Part shown: positions 33,172 through 42,759 of the stretch, in pieces
How positions within the stretch are numbered: position 1 is the stretch's first letter
Layout: every line of letters begins with the position of its first letter
Source of the DNA: Fontibacterium sp040404065
Lineage (GTDB): Bacteria; Pseudomonadota; Alphaproteobacteria; Pelagibacterales; Pelagibacteraceae
NCBI GenBank assembly: GCA_040404065.1
Contig: JBBAJM010000001.1
Direction: 5' to 3' (one strand)
DNA length: 64,000 nucleotides
Position numbers and translations under genes: made by a program
The notes under the pieces: generated by a model
What the model saw: the letters and a program-made list of their open reading frames with translations, nothing else
The model's database searches: none
Told to the model about the DNA's origin: nothing

Positions 33172-34733
33172 TGAAGGATATTTCCAGTTTAAATAAAATA
33201 ATTATTGTAGATTTTGGATCGCAAACCACTCAACTAATAGCAAGAAGAGTACGAGAATTAGGAGTCTACTGCGAGATTATTAGTTGTTATAAAACTAAAA
33301 ATTTAACTAATGAAGATAATTTAAAAGGAATTATTTTATCTGGTGGTCCTTTATCTATTACAAAAAATTTATATTTAGGAATTCCAAAACAAATATTAGC
33401 TTTTAACAAACCTATATTAGGTATTTGTTATGGACATCAGTTATTAGCAAGAGAGTTTGGTGGAGTTGTTAAGAATCAGAAAAAAAGTGAATTTGGAAGA
33501 TGTTATGTTTTTAAGAATAAGCCTTCAGAACTTACAAAAAATTTTTTTGATAAAAAAAACACAACACAAGTATGGATGAATCATACAGACGTAGTTAAAA
33601 AATTGCCAAAAGGTTTTGAGGGTATCGCTTCTAGCGATAATTATAAGTATACAATAATTCAAAATTTAAAAAAAAATATATACGGAGTTCAATTTCATCC
33701 GGAAGTTATACACACTATTAAAGGCTCTATTTTATTTAAGAATTTTTTATTTAATATTTGTAAATTAAAAAAAAATTGGAATTCAAGAAATCAGATTAGT
33801 TATTTAATTAAAAATATAAGATCAGAAGTAAAAAATGAAAATGTTCTATGTGCATTATCAGGTGGGGTGGATAGCAGTGTTTTGGCTGCTTTATTATATA
33901 AAGCAATAGGAAAAAGACTTCATTGTTTTTTTATAAACACTGGATTGTTAAGAAAAAATGAAGCGCTAGAAGTTATTAACGTATTTAAAAAGAATTATAA
34001 AATTAAGTTGAATTATGTTGATGCATCTAAAGATTTTCTAAATGCATTGCATAATGTTTCAGACCCAGAAACAAAAAGAAAGATTATAGGAAGAGTTTTT
34101 ATTAGAATCTTTGAAAAAGAATCAAAAAAATTTAAAAATATTAAATATTTAGCACAAGGAACTTTATATCCTGATGTAATAGAAAGTCAGAGTCATCATG
34201 GAGGACCATCATCAGTAATAAAATCTCATCATAATGTTGGGGGACTTCCAAAAAAAATGAAATTTACTTTAGTTGAACCATTTAGAGAACTATTTAAAGA
34301 TGAAGTTAGAAACATTGGAATTAATTTAAAATTATCTAAAGAAATTATTTTCAGACATCCGTTCCCAGGTCCCGGGTTAGCAATTAGAATTCCTGGGAAA
34401 ATTGATAAAGTTAAAATTAAAATTTTACAAGAAGCTGATAATATTTTCATTAGTGAGCTGAAAAAAAGAAATCTCTATAATAAAATTTGGCAAGCTTTTA
34501 CCGTTCTTTTGCCTATTAAGACAGTAGGTGTCATGGGTGATTTTAAGACATATGATTTTGTATGTTCTTTGAGAGCAGTAACATCCCTGGATGGAATGAC
34601 CGCGGACTTTTATCACTTTAAAAATAAAGACTTAGGTGAAATTTCTAATAAAATTATTAATAATGTAAAAGGTATCAATAGAGTTGTTTATGATATCACT
34701 TCCAAGCCACCTGCTACAATTGAGTGGGAATAA
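33171..34733 (+). CDS. guaA: GMP synthase (glutamine-hydrolysing)
   Basis: A 520-residue two-domain enzyme that aminates XMP to GMP. The N-terminal class I glutamine amidotransferase has the Cys nucleophile in GICYGHQ and the His/Glu in VQFHPEV. The ATP pyrophosphatase domain has ALSGGVDSSV. The C-terminal dimerisation domain includes FPGPGLAIRIPG and ends TSKPPATIEWE as in the family. Length is full. It follows the TPR gene with a 1-base overlap and runs into panB. Confidence 0.98.
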   Translation: MKDISSLNKIIIVDFGSQTTQLIARRVRELGVYCEIISCYKTKNLTNEDNLKGIILSGGPLSITKNLYLGIPKQILAFNKPILGICYGHQLLAREFGGVVKNQKKSEFGRCYVFKNKPSELTKNFFDKKNTTQVWMNHTDVVKKLPKGFEGIASSDNYKYTIIQNLKKNIYGVQFHPEVIHTIKGSILFKNFLFNICKLKKNWNSRNQISYLIKNIRSEVKNENVLCALSGGVDSSVLAALLYKAIGKRLHCFFINTGLLRKNEALEVINVFKKNYKIKLNYVDASKDFLNALHNVSDPETKRKIIGRVFIRIFEKESKKFKNIKYLAQGTLYPDVIESQSHHGGPSSVIKSHHNVGGLPKKMKFTLVEPFRELFKDEVRNIGINLKLSKEIIFRHPFPGPGLAIRIPGKIDKVKIKILQEADNIFISELKKRNLYNKIWQAFTVLLPIKTVGVMGDFKTYDFVCSLRAVTSLDGMTADFYHFKNKDLGEISNKIINNVKGINRVVYDITSKPPATIEWE

Positions 34734-34738
34734 AATTT

Positions 34739-35530
34739 ATGAAGAAGAAGTTAAGTATAAACAATATCAAACTTAAAAAATTCAAGAAACCACTAATTTG
34801 CTTAACTGCCTATACAGCACCAGTTGCAAAAATATTGGACAAATATTGCGATGTAATTTTAGTTGGAGATTCTGTTGGAATGGTTTTGCATGGCATGAAG
34901 TCAACTAGAGATGTTAATCTAGAAATGATGATCATGCATGGAAAAGCAGTCAAAAGATCTATCAAGAATAGTTTATTAGTTATTGATATGCCTTTAGGAA
35001 CATATGAAAAGAATCCAAAAATCGCCTTATTAAATGCAAAAAAAATTATGAAAGAAACAAGATGTGATGCCGTTAAACTTGAGGGCGGAGATAGAATTTA
35101 TAAAACTATAAATTATTTAGTTAAAAATAATATTCCAGTAATGGGCCATGTTGGTCTACTACCTCAAAGTGTAAAAAAGGAATCCGATTACAGAGTTCAA
35201 GGGAGAGATTATTTAAGTTTTAACCAGATTATAAATGATGCAATAAAAATACAGCAGGCAGGAGCCTTTTCTATCGTAATAGAGTGTGTACCTAAAAAAC
35301 TTGCTGATAAGATTTGTAATGCTGTTAAAATACCTACTATAGGTATAGGAGCTTCAGAAAAGTGCGACGGGCAAGTACTAGTTACTGAGGACATTTTAGG
35401 TTTTTCTGAGAAAACAGCTAGATTTGTCAAAGTATACGATGATTTTAAATCTAGAATAGATCTTTGTGTAAGAAAATTTGTAAAAGATTTAAAAACTAAT
35501 AATTTTCCAAATTCCAAAAACTTATACTAA
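34739..35530 (+). CDS. panB: 3-methyl-2-oxobutanoate hydroxymethyltransferase
   Basis: A protein of about 263 residues that makes ketopantoate from alpha-ketoisovalerate and methylene-tetrahydrofolate, in the pantothenate pathway. Visible signatures are LTAYTAPVAKILD, LVGDSVGMVLHG with the metal-binding Asp, VKLEGG, MGHVGLLPQSV and GIGASEKCDGQVLV. The ATG at 34739 is preferred. A GTG at 34724 would overlap guaA by 10 bp and add five residues. panC is not adjacent, so it must be elsewhere or absent. Confidence 0.95.
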   Translation: MKKKLSINNIKLKKFKKPLICLTAYTAPVAKILDKYCDVILVGDSVGMVLHGMKSTRDVNLEMMIMHGKAVKRSIKNSLLVIDMPLGTYEKNPKIALLNAKKIMKETRCDAVKLEGGDRIYKTINYLVKNNIPVMGHVGLLPQSVKKESDYRVQGRDYLSFNQIINDAIKIQQAGAFSIVIECVPKKLADKICNAVKIPTIGIGASEKCDGQVLVTEDILGFSEKTARFVKVYDDFKSRIDLCVRKFVKDLKTNNFPNSKNLY

Positions 35531-35535
35531 ATATT

Positions 35536-36171
35536 ATGAATGAAATTATTAATGAAATTAATGATGATTTAAAAAAAAATAAATTTTTAAATTTATTTAA
35601 GAAATACAAATATAAAATTACTATTTTTTTAATTTTATTTTTTTTTATAATATTTTTTTTTGTAGGAAAAAATATTTTATTTGAAAGCAGAGCTAAAAAA
35701 GCTACACAAGAATATGTATTTATATTAAATCTTATTTCTGAAAAAAAGAATGACGAAGCGAAAAAAAGATTAGAAGATTTAAAAAATTCAAAAATTAATA
35801 TTTATAAAGTTTTAGCAATATCAAAATTATTAGAATTGTCTAAAAATGATAAAAATAAGCAGATTTCATTACTAGATGAGGCTATTTCAGGAAACATTGA
35901 CAGAAATGATAAAGATTTATTTAAAATAAAAAAAGCTATACTTATTTTTGAATCGTCAGACGAGAATAATTTTTTTAATTTATTAAATCCTAGTGATTTT
36001 AAACATTCTCCTTGGAAGATTTTATCTCTAGAAATGCTTGGAGATTTTTATTTAGATAGAGTACAAAAAAATAAAGCTAAAGATATTTATAATCAAGTTT
36101 TAAAAATAGAAAATATTCCTGAACTTTTTAAAAAAGAATTAGAAAAAAAAGTAAAGGCCTTAATTAAATGA
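35536..36171 (+). CDS. yfgM: YfgM-like membrane-anchored TPR protein
   Basis: A 211-residue protein with a short cytoplasmic N terminus, one membrane helix (about residues 28-48, ITIFLILFFFIIFFFVGK) and a periplasmic helical-repeat domain. Sequence similarity to named YfgM proteins is weak by eye. The architecture and the order with bamB and der directly downstream match the conserved yfgM-bamB-der block. YfgM works with PpiD near the Sec translocon in E. coli. The stop overlaps the bamB start by 4 bp (ATGA). Confidence 0.72.
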   Translation: MNEIINEINDDLKKNKFLNLFKKYKYKITIFLILFFFIIFFFVGKNILFESRAKKATQEYVFILNLISEKKNDEAKKRLEDLKNSKINIYKVLAISKLLELSKNDKNKQISLLDEAISGNIDRNDKDLFKIKKAILIFESSDENNFFNLLNPSDFKHSPWKILSLEMLGDFYLDRVQKNKAKDIYNQVLKIENIPELFKKELEKKVKALIK

Positions 36172-37466
36172 GATTAATTTTATTATTTGTTATCTTTTTT
36201 ATTTACTCATGTTCATCTGATAAAGATAATAAAGTTGACCTTGAAACTTTTAAAAAGCAAGGTGAAAAAATAAACGTTTTTGAGTCAAATAATTTATTTG
36301 ATAAAGAAATAGATTCCAAAAGTATCTTGCAATTTAATCAACCTCAGTTAAATAAAAAATGGAACTATGAGCATTTTTCATCAAATAATTTTTATGAACA
36401 TTTTGTTTTTGATGGAAAGTTTGATGACATTTTTAAAAAAGATATTGGAGATTATGTTAACAAAAATAATGATGATGGATCGTTAGTAGTCTCTGAAAAC
36501 TTTATTTTCTTTGCAGATGAGAAAGGAAAAATATATAAATTTGATTTAGTAAATCGTAAGATTGTTTGGGAATTAAAAATATACGATAGTTCTTACAATA
36601 ATTATCCTAAAAATATTACCATGCTTTTAAATGGAGAATTTTTATATGTTGCGGATAATTTAGGATTTGTTTATTCAGTTAATACTGAAACTGGAAAGAC
36701 GTTGTGGCAGCAAAATTATGGAATTCCATTTTCTTCTCATCTTAATTATTACAAGAATGTTCTGTACGTAGTAAATCAGAACAGTAGACTTTATGCATTT
36801 GATCCTGTGGATGGTCAAAAAATATGGAGTTTTGAATCTTTGTCTGGGTTAATAAAGCCAGCTAAATCAAGTAGCATTTCTATTTACGATAACAAACTAC
36901 TCTTTTCTAATGATGTGGGAGATGTAACGGCAATCGATTTAGAGAAACAAGTTATTTTGTGGAATAGAAATATTTTATCTCAAAATAATATCTCTACTAA
37001 TTTAGTTTTTAAAATATCTAATATTTTAATTGATAAAAAGGATGTTTATGTTTCTTCTAATAGTGGTGATTTATTAAATCTTAATATTCAAACAGGTGAA
37101 ATAAAGTGGTCATATAAATTATCCTCTGTTCAAAATCATATTATTAACGAGAAATATTTGTTTGTTTTAACTGAAAATGGATTTGTAGTAGCTTTTAATA
37201 AAAACAACGGAACCATTTTGTGGTCTTTAAACTTAAACAAAATTATTAAAGATCTTAAAGATCCAGTTGAGTATTACGGGTTAATATTAGCATCTAATAA
37301 TTTACACTTAACATCATCCAATGGAAATATTTTTAAAATAACAGCAGTAGATGGAAAATACGTTATGCATAAAAGAATTAACAGTGAACTATCAAGAGGT
37401 CCTATCATAGTTGATAACAATATATTAATTCTTAATCATTCTTCAGAGTTAATTTTAGTTAAATGA
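36168..37466 (+). CDS. bamB: Outer-membrane assembly lipoprotein BamB (PQQ-like beta-propeller)
   Basis: A 432-residue lipoprotein. The signal peptide ends in a lipobox FIYSC with the acylated Cys at residue 15. The rest is a chain of propeller repeats of the form GKIYKFDLVNRKIVWELKI, GFVYSVNTETGKTLWQQNY and SRLYAFDPVDGQKIWSFES, about seven to eight blades. BamB supports BamA in inserting beta-barrel proteins such as LptD (51490) and TolC (21683). The context between yfgM-like and der supports the call. Confidence 0.92.
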   Translation: MRLILLFVIFFIYSCSSDKDNKVDLETFKKQGEKINVFESNNLFDKEIDSKSILQFNQPQLNKKWNYEHFSSNNFYEHFVFDGKFDDIFKKDIGDYVNKNNDDGSLVVSENFIFFADEKGKIYKFDLVNRKIVWELKIYDSSYNNYPKNITMLLNGEFLYVADNLGFVYSVNTETGKTLWQQNYGIPFSSHLNYYKNVLYVVNQNSRLYAFDPVDGQKIWSFESLSGLIKPAKSSSISIYDNKLLFSNDVGDVTAIDLEKQVILWNRNILSQNNISTNLVFKISNILIDKKDVYVSSNSGDLLNLNIQTGEIKWSYKLSSVQNHIINEKYLFVLTENGFVVAFNKNNGTILWSLNLNKIIKDLKDPVEYYGLILASNNLHLTSSNGNIFKITAVDGKYVMHKRINSELSRGPIIVDNNILILNHSSELILVK

Positions 37467-38302
37467 TGAATAGCATGTCTTCAGGAGTAATTACACTTGC
37501 AATAGTGGGCAAACCTAATGTCGGAAAATCTACTTTTTTTAATAAAATAATAAAAAAAGAATTATCACCAGTTAGCGAAGTACCAGGAACAACAAAAGAT
37601 TTATTTGTTGAGGACATTACATATAAAAATCGAATTTTTAAGATTATAGATTCTGGAGGATTAAAAAGAAAAGGAAAATCAAAATCAGATGAACAGCAGT
37701 ATATTACTCAAGAAAGTTTAAAAGCTATTTATCAGGCAGATATTGTTTTATTTATGATTGAAGCTGATAAAGAGTTTACAAAAACAGATAAGCAAATTTG
37801 TAGAATGGTATTAGATAAAGGTAAAGGATTAATATTTTTAATCAATAAAATTGATTTAGTAGATGAATTAAAAAAAATTAAAAATGAATATGTTTATTAT
37901 ATTAAAAATTTATTTTCTGATGCTTCTATTGCTGATCCAATTAGTATTTGTTCTTTAAAATTAGAATTTCCTAAAAAAATATTTGATGAAGCTATAAATA
38001 TTCATTATCGTTTAAGAAAGAGTTTTGAGACCAAAGAATTAAATACAGCTTTAAATGCACTTATAGATAAAAATAAAATTCCTATATATTCAAGATTTCG
38101 CCCAAAAATAAAATATATTAAGCAAGTAAGTAGCAGACCAATAATATTTAAAATTTTTGGCAATCAAGTTAATAAGATTTCTTCAGATTATCAAAAGTAT
38201 TTAGCAAAAGGCTTAATTAAGAAATTCAATATAAAAGGATTTAAGATTTTTTTAAAATTTGTTAGTTCGGAGAATCCTTTTGGTTTAAAAGGAAAAAAAT
38301 AA
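37463..38302 (+). CDS. der: Der (EngA)-type ribosome-assembly GTPase with only one GTPase domain
   Basis: A 279-residue protein, whereas Der normally has about 440-500 residues with two G domains plus a KH-like domain. Here one complete G domain is seen: G1 GKPNVGKST at 16-24, G2 PGTTKD at 41-46, G3 DSGG at 63-66 and G4 NKID at 128-131. The C-terminal KH domain follows (about 195-279; PIIFKIFGNQVNKISSDYQKYL). The PGTTKD and DSGGLKRKGK stretches match the second G domain of Der, so the first is lost. The ATG overlaps the bamB stop and no remnant of the first domain lies upstream. It is likely still a 50S assembly GTPase. Confidence 0.85.
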   Translation: MMNSMSSGVITLAIVGKPNVGKSTFFNKIIKKELSPVSEVPGTTKDLFVEDITYKNRIFKIIDSGGLKRKGKSKSDEQQYITQESLKAIYQADIVLFMIEADKEFTKTDKQICRMVLDKGKGLIFLINKIDLVDELKKIKNEYVYYIKNLFSDASIADPISICSLKLEFPKKIFDEAINIHYRLRKSFETKELNTALNALIDKNKIPIYSRFRPKIKYIKQVSSRPIIFKIFGNQVNKISSDYQKYLAKGLIKKFNIKGFKIFLKFVSSENPFGLKGKK

Positions 38303-38304
38303 GA

Positions 38305-39756
38305 TTATCTAATATTACTTAACAAGGACAATTGATTATCTTTTCTATCTCTTATTGTTTGATCTAAAGGCACTACCGGGTAATCGCCCGTGAAGTAATG
38401 ATCAGTAAATTCTGGGGCTAAATTGTTACGTTTTGAGAAGCCCATAGCTATGTAAATCCCGTCTATTGATAGGAAACCCAAGGTTTTTACACCAATATAT
38501 TTAGTCATTTCTTCTAGAGACATATTTGAAGCTAGAAGTTGATCTTTATCAGGAGTGTCTATTCCGTAATAGTCTGGGTATAGAATAGGAGGACAAGCTA
38601 TTCTCATATGAACTTCTTTTGCTCCAGCTTCATACATCATTTGAACTATTTTTTTTGAAGTAGTTCCTCTTACTATTGAATCATCTATTAAAATTATTCT
38701 TTTATTTTTAATTAGAGATCTATTAGGGTTATGTTTTAATTTGACGCCTAACTGCCTTATTTGCTGGGTTGGCTCAATAAATGTTCTGCCAACATAATGA
38801 TTTCTAATTAAGCCTAATTCAAAAGGGATTTTTGATTGAACAGAATAGCCAATTGCAGCTGGAATACCAGAATCAGGTACTGCTGATACTAGATCGGAAT
38901 CTATATACGTCTCTTTAGCTAGCTGTTCTCCAAAATTTTTTCTAAATTCATAAACACTTTTTCCAGACATAATACTGTCAGGTCTTGCAAAATAAATATA
39001 TTCAAAAATGCAAGGACGGGCTTTTATTTTTGGAAAAGGTTTAATACTTTCCACACCTGCACTTGTAATGACTACGATTTCACCATTTTCTATTTCACGT
39101 ACGAAAGTTGCTCCGATTATATCTAAAGCACACGTTTCAGAAGCAAGCACATAAGATTTTTCTAATTTTCCAAGAACTAAAGGTCTTATACCGTAAGGAT
39201 CTCTTACACCAATTAACTTCTTGTTTGTAAGCATAACAAGAGCGTACCCACCCTGTATTTGAAACAAAGAATCTATAATTTTATCAATTGTTTTTAATCG
39301 TTTAGAACGTGCAATCAGTTGCACTATTGTTTCGGTATCAGAAGTGGTTTGAAATATAGCTCCATCTTTTATCATTTTTTCTCTTAATATAATTGAATTA
39401 GTAAGATTTCCATTATGAGCAATACTAATACCCCCGGTATACAAATCTGCAAAAAATGGCTGCACATTTCTTAGTACGGGAGCACCTGTAGTTGAGTAAC
39501 GATTATGTCCTATTGCAAAATTGCCAGGTAATTTTTGTATTGTCGTTTCTTTTGTAAAATTATCCCCAACTAAACCAAGTCTTCTTTCCGAAAAATAATT
39601 TTTACCATCATATGAAACAATACCGCATGATTCCTGTCCTCTGTGTTGTAAGGCATGAAGACCTAAGGCAGCCAAAGCAGAGGCGTCCGGATGATCGAAG
39701 ATACCAAAAACTCCACACTCTTCTTTTAATTTATCAGCGTTGAGATCTAGTTTCAT
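38305..39756 (-). CDS. purF: Amidophosphoribosyltransferase
   Basis: A 483-residue enzyme for the first step of purine synthesis (PRPP plus glutamine to phosphoribosylamine). A short propeptide precedes the N-terminal catalytic Cys (C14 in KEECGVFGIF). The Ntn glutaminase domain has GIGHNRYSTTG-like and SIAHNGNLTN stretches (here AIGHNRYSTTG). The PRPP domain has IILIDDSIVRGTT. The C-terminal Cys positions of Fe-S-bearing homologues are not evident beyond ACPP. It sits 6 bp after cvpA, the classic cvpA-purF pair. Confidence 0.97.
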   Translation of the reverse strand: MKLDLNADKLKEECGVFGIFDHPDASALAALGLHALQHRGQESCGIVSYDGKNYFSERRLGLVGDNFTKETTIQKLPGNFAIGHNRYSTTGAPVLRNVQPFFADLYTGGISIAHNGNLTNSIILREKMIKDGAIFQTTSDTETIVQLIARSKRLKTIDKIIDSLFQIQGGYALVMLTNKKLIGVRDPYGIRPLVLGKLEKSYVLASETCALDIIGATFVREIENGEIVVITSAGVESIKPFPKIKARPCIFEYIYFARPDSIMSGKSVYEFRKNFGEQLAKETYIDSDLVSAVPDSGIPAAIGYSVQSKIPFELGLIRNHYVGRTFIEPTQQIRQLGVKLKHNPNRSLIKNKRIILIDDSIVRGTTSKKIVQMMYEAGAKEVHMRIACPPILYPDYYGIDTPDKDQLLASNMSLEEMTKYIGVKTLGFLSIDGIYIAMGFSKRNNLAPEFTDHYFTGDYPVVPLDQTIRDRKDNQLSLLSNIR

Positions 39757-39762
39757 AAAAAT

Positions 39763-40311
39763 TTATTTACTTAACTTTTTCTTTGTTTCATCTGTATATT
39801 CGCTGCTAAATAAAATCTTTTCATCAAAAATTTTTCTTCCGTATTCAATGGTATTATATGAAGACCCAGTTTTGAGAACGATAGTCCATTTATCATATGT
39901 ATAAATATAATTGGATAGACTCAGAATTATAACACAATAAAAGTAACCCGTAATCCCTCCAAATATAAAACCGAACAATTTATCAATGCCACCCAAACCA
40001 TCCCATTTTAAAGAGCTTCCAATAACTTTTCCTATGATTATCAAAAAGAATAAACTTAATAAAAACACAATTACCCCAGCAAAAGTTTTTGCTGAGGATT
40101 CATTTTCTATTATTTTATTAACGTAGGGAAAAAAATAAGGAATAGAAAATTTTGCAATTAAAAAAGCAATTACCCACTTAAATAAATGAATTAGACTTAA
40201 TACAAAACCTCTTTTTGTTGAGGTGATGATGTTAAGCAAAACTATAATAGCAGCAATAATATCAAATAAGTTTAATTTGTCCGTTTGAAAAAAATTTAGA
40301 AAACTATCCAT
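39763..40311 (-). CDS. cvpA: CvpA family membrane protein
   Basis: A 182-residue inner-membrane protein with four hydrophobic helices (about residues 15-35, 40-60, 78-98 and 113-135). CvpA motifs DIIAAIIVLLNIITSTKRGFV and the Gly-rich GGIDKLFGFIFGGITGYFY are typical. The family was named for colicin V production and has a role in envelope homeostasis that is not fully defined. It is placed directly before purF as in many proteobacteria. Its start overlaps the preceding exporter gene by 8 bp. Confidence 0.9.
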   Translation of the reverse strand: MDSFLNFFQTDKLNLFDIIAAIIVLLNIITSTKRGFVLSLIHLFKWVIAFLIAKFSIPYFFPYVNKIIENESSAKTFAGVIVFLLSLFFLIIIGKVIGSSLKWDGLGGIDKLFGFIFGGITGYFYCVIILSLSNYIYTYDKWTIVLKTGSSYNTIEYGRKIFDEKILFSSEYTDETKKKLSK

Positions 40312-42757
40312 TCTTAAATGGTTTAGTTATTAAAAGAAGAAGAGGCATAATAGTTAAAGAAAGAATTAAAGCAGCAAATATAGCAATTCCAATTAAAATA
40401 CCAAAATTGATCGTTGGATTAAAATTAGACAGCACCAATATTGAAAACCCAAATATAATTGTAAGTGCAGCTATCACAATAGATCTGCCAACAGTTTCAT
40501 GACAAGCTATAATAGTTTTTTTATAATCTTTGTGGATAGCAAATTCTGATTTGAAACGATTTATATAATAAATACCTGCTCTTGTTCCAATGCCCATCAC
40601 TATCGTAGCAATAGTTATTGTCATCATATCTAAAGGTATTTTTAAAAAACCGAGACTTCCTAATATTAACATAGAAGCCACCATGTCAGGAGCCGAAGCA
40701 ATTAAACTTAATTTCCAAGATCTAAATAATATAAATAAGGCAAGAAGAATTCCAAAATAACTGAAACTCAATGTTTGAATTTGAGATTTATATAAACTTT
40801 GCAATTGGTTATTAAATAAAACAAAAACACCAGTAACTTTAAAATCGTCTTTTGATAATTTAAGATTTTCTTCTAGGTGTTTTTGTATTTTTTTTAAAAG
40901 CTCTTTTCTATTTAAGTTCGGGTTAGAATCCACAACTCTTACTGAAAATCTCGCTTCATTATTTTCAATTGAAATATAAGGAGAAACTATATTCTTTTTT
41001 ATATCGTCTGGTAATTTACTATAGAGAATGGCCATCTCCAACGAACCAAGTTTTTTATTGTCATTAATCTTTTCACCCATCTGAATTACTGAATAGAAAG
41101 AAAGAACCTTGCCAATTTCAGGTAAACTTTCTAAATATTTATGTACATTTGTGATTGTTCCAGTTCTAAAATTTGTAAACCAGTAACTATCTTTAAATTC
41201 ATCTGAGCTAGAAGTTTCAAAAAAGTCATCACTAGAATCTTTTTTAGAAGAGCTATCTTTAAATTTAACAATAATTTCTAAAGGTGTTGTGCCACCTAAT
41301 TTTTCGTCAATTAGTTTCATACCTTTATAAATTTCAGTGTCTTTATTGAAATAATTTATAAAACTATTTTCAACGGTAATTTTAGAAGAACCGTAAAAGC
41401 TAGCCACCAATATTGCTGCTGAAGAAAATATAATTAATAATTTTTGGTTAATTGCAAAATTAGCTAAATTTTTAAAAAATTTAGAATCTTTTACCTTATC
41501 TAACTTGGTAATTTTTGGTTTAAATTGAATTATTAAAGTAGGCAACAAAATCATAGTAACTAACATTGAGATGATAAGACCAACACTCATCATATAACCA
41601 AAATCTATTACAGGTCTTATGTCGCAAAAAATGAACGACAAGAAACCTATGATAGTAATGAAAACACCGTAAAGTATAGATTGAAAAATTCCGTTTGCCG
41701 TTAATTCAGTAAGCTCAGTTTCTTTTTTTTTCGGATATAGATTCTGAAACTGTTTATATCTTTGAATGTAGTGAATATTAATTTCCATAGTAAGAACTAA
41801 CATTATGGAAATAAAGTTCGATGATATGACTGTCACTTTCCAATTGAGATATCCAAGAGTTCCGATCATGAGAGCAATAGATACTAAGCAACTTAAAAGT
41901 GGAAAGATGACCCATTTAATATCCCTGAAAATAATCCAAAGAGTGATAAGCATAAATATAAAAACTCCAGATCCAAAAATTACGATATCTTTTTTAACGT
42001 AATTAATTAGATCCTCAACGATCATCGGTATGCCAGATAAATTTATGCCAGCTTTAGATTTGTAATTTGCAATATGAGATCTTATTTCTGCATTGTAATC
42101 TTCATATTCTTTATTTCTTTGTTTTTTTAATTTCTCTAAATAAATTGAATGTTTTTCGATTTGAATCTTATCTTCAGTCGTTAGTTGATTTTTTTGCTTC
42201 TTGTCTAAGAAGTTTTTATTTAACTTTAGAGCTGATAAATATTCTTGATTATCTTTAATATAAACAACTATTCCAAAAACAGATGCGTCGTCATTAATAA
42301 TTAATTTTTTATATACTGGACTATTTTTTAACTCTCGAAGAGCTTTGTTAAAATCAACGTCCTTACTAGTGATATATTCAATATCTTTAATTTTTTCTAT
42401 TAAAGGTTTATCGGAACTTTCAAAGAGAGGACTATTAAGTACACTAATAGTCTTACTTACCCATTTAAAATTATTAATTTCATCAACAAATTTTTTAAAT
42501 TCTTTAATATTACTTTTATTAAGTGGCTGTTTGGGAGAGTAGGTGACAACAAAAAAATCTTCAGAAGCGTAACGTTCATTAACAGATCTTAAATAATTAA
42601 GATCTGGGTCATTTTCTATTAAAAGAGTATCAGCAGAGGCATCTAATTGAAATTTTTTACTTTGGAAAAAAGCTATGGATAATAAAATTAATAAAAAAAT
42701 AAGTATTAGCTTAGGTTGTTCTAATATTTTTTTATAAATTGAGCTGATGAATTCCAT
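40304..42757 (-). CDS. RND/MMPL-superfamily exporter
   Basis: An 817-residue membrane protein with the duplicated RND layout: one N-terminal helix, a periplasmic domain, five to six helices, then a second periplasmic domain and six helices. Sterol-sensing-like stretches (LVLTMEINIHYIQRYKQF; ATIVMGIGTRAGIYYINRF) are in the expected helices. Members export hopanoids, lipids or hydrophobic compounds. The substrate here is unknown. It fills the space between alr and cvpA where many alphaproteobacteria carry radA. It lies 2 bp after alr. Confidence 0.88.
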   Translation of the reverse strand: MEFISSIYKKILEQPKLILIFLLILLSIAFFQSKKFQLDASADTLLIENDPDLNYLRSVNERYASEDFFVVTYSPKQPLNKSNIKEFKKFVDEINNFKWVSKTISVLNSPLFESSDKPLIEKIKDIEYITSKDVDFNKALRELKNSPVYKKLIINDDASVFGIVVYIKDNQEYLSALKLNKNFLDKKQKNQLTTEDKIQIEKHSIYLEKLKKQRNKEYEDYNAEIRSHIANYKSKAGINLSGIPMIVEDLINYVKKDIVIFGSGVFIFMLITLWIIFRDIKWVIFPLLSCLVSIALMIGTLGYLNWKVTVISSNFISIMLVLTMEINIHYIQRYKQFQNLYPKKKETELTELTANGIFQSILYGVFITIIGFLSFIFCDIRPVIDFGYMMSVGLIISMLVTMILLPTLIIQFKPKITKLDKVKDSKFFKNLANFAINQKLLIIFSSAAILVASFYGSSKITVENSFINYFNKDTEIYKGMKLIDEKLGGTTPLEIIVKFKDSSSKKDSSDDFFETSSSDEFKDSYWFTNFRTGTITNVHKYLESLPEIGKVLSFYSVIQMGEKINDNKKLGSLEMAILYSKLPDDIKKNIVSPYISIENNEARFSVRVVDSNPNLNRKELLKKIQKHLEENLKLSKDDFKVTGVFVLFNNQLQSLYKSQIQTLSFSYFGILLALFILFRSWKLSLIASAPDMVASMLILGSLGFLKIPLDMMTITIATIVMGIGTRAGIYYINRFKSEFAIHKDYKKTIIACHETVGRSIVIAALTIIFGFSILVLSNFNPTINFGILIGIAIFAALILSLTIMPLLLLITKPFKNG

Positions 42758-42759
42758 TT

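Noticed and set aside
35209..35517. A 102-residue minus-strand ORF opposite panB
   Set aside because: Shadow of panB; no signal or domain and no ribosome-binding site.
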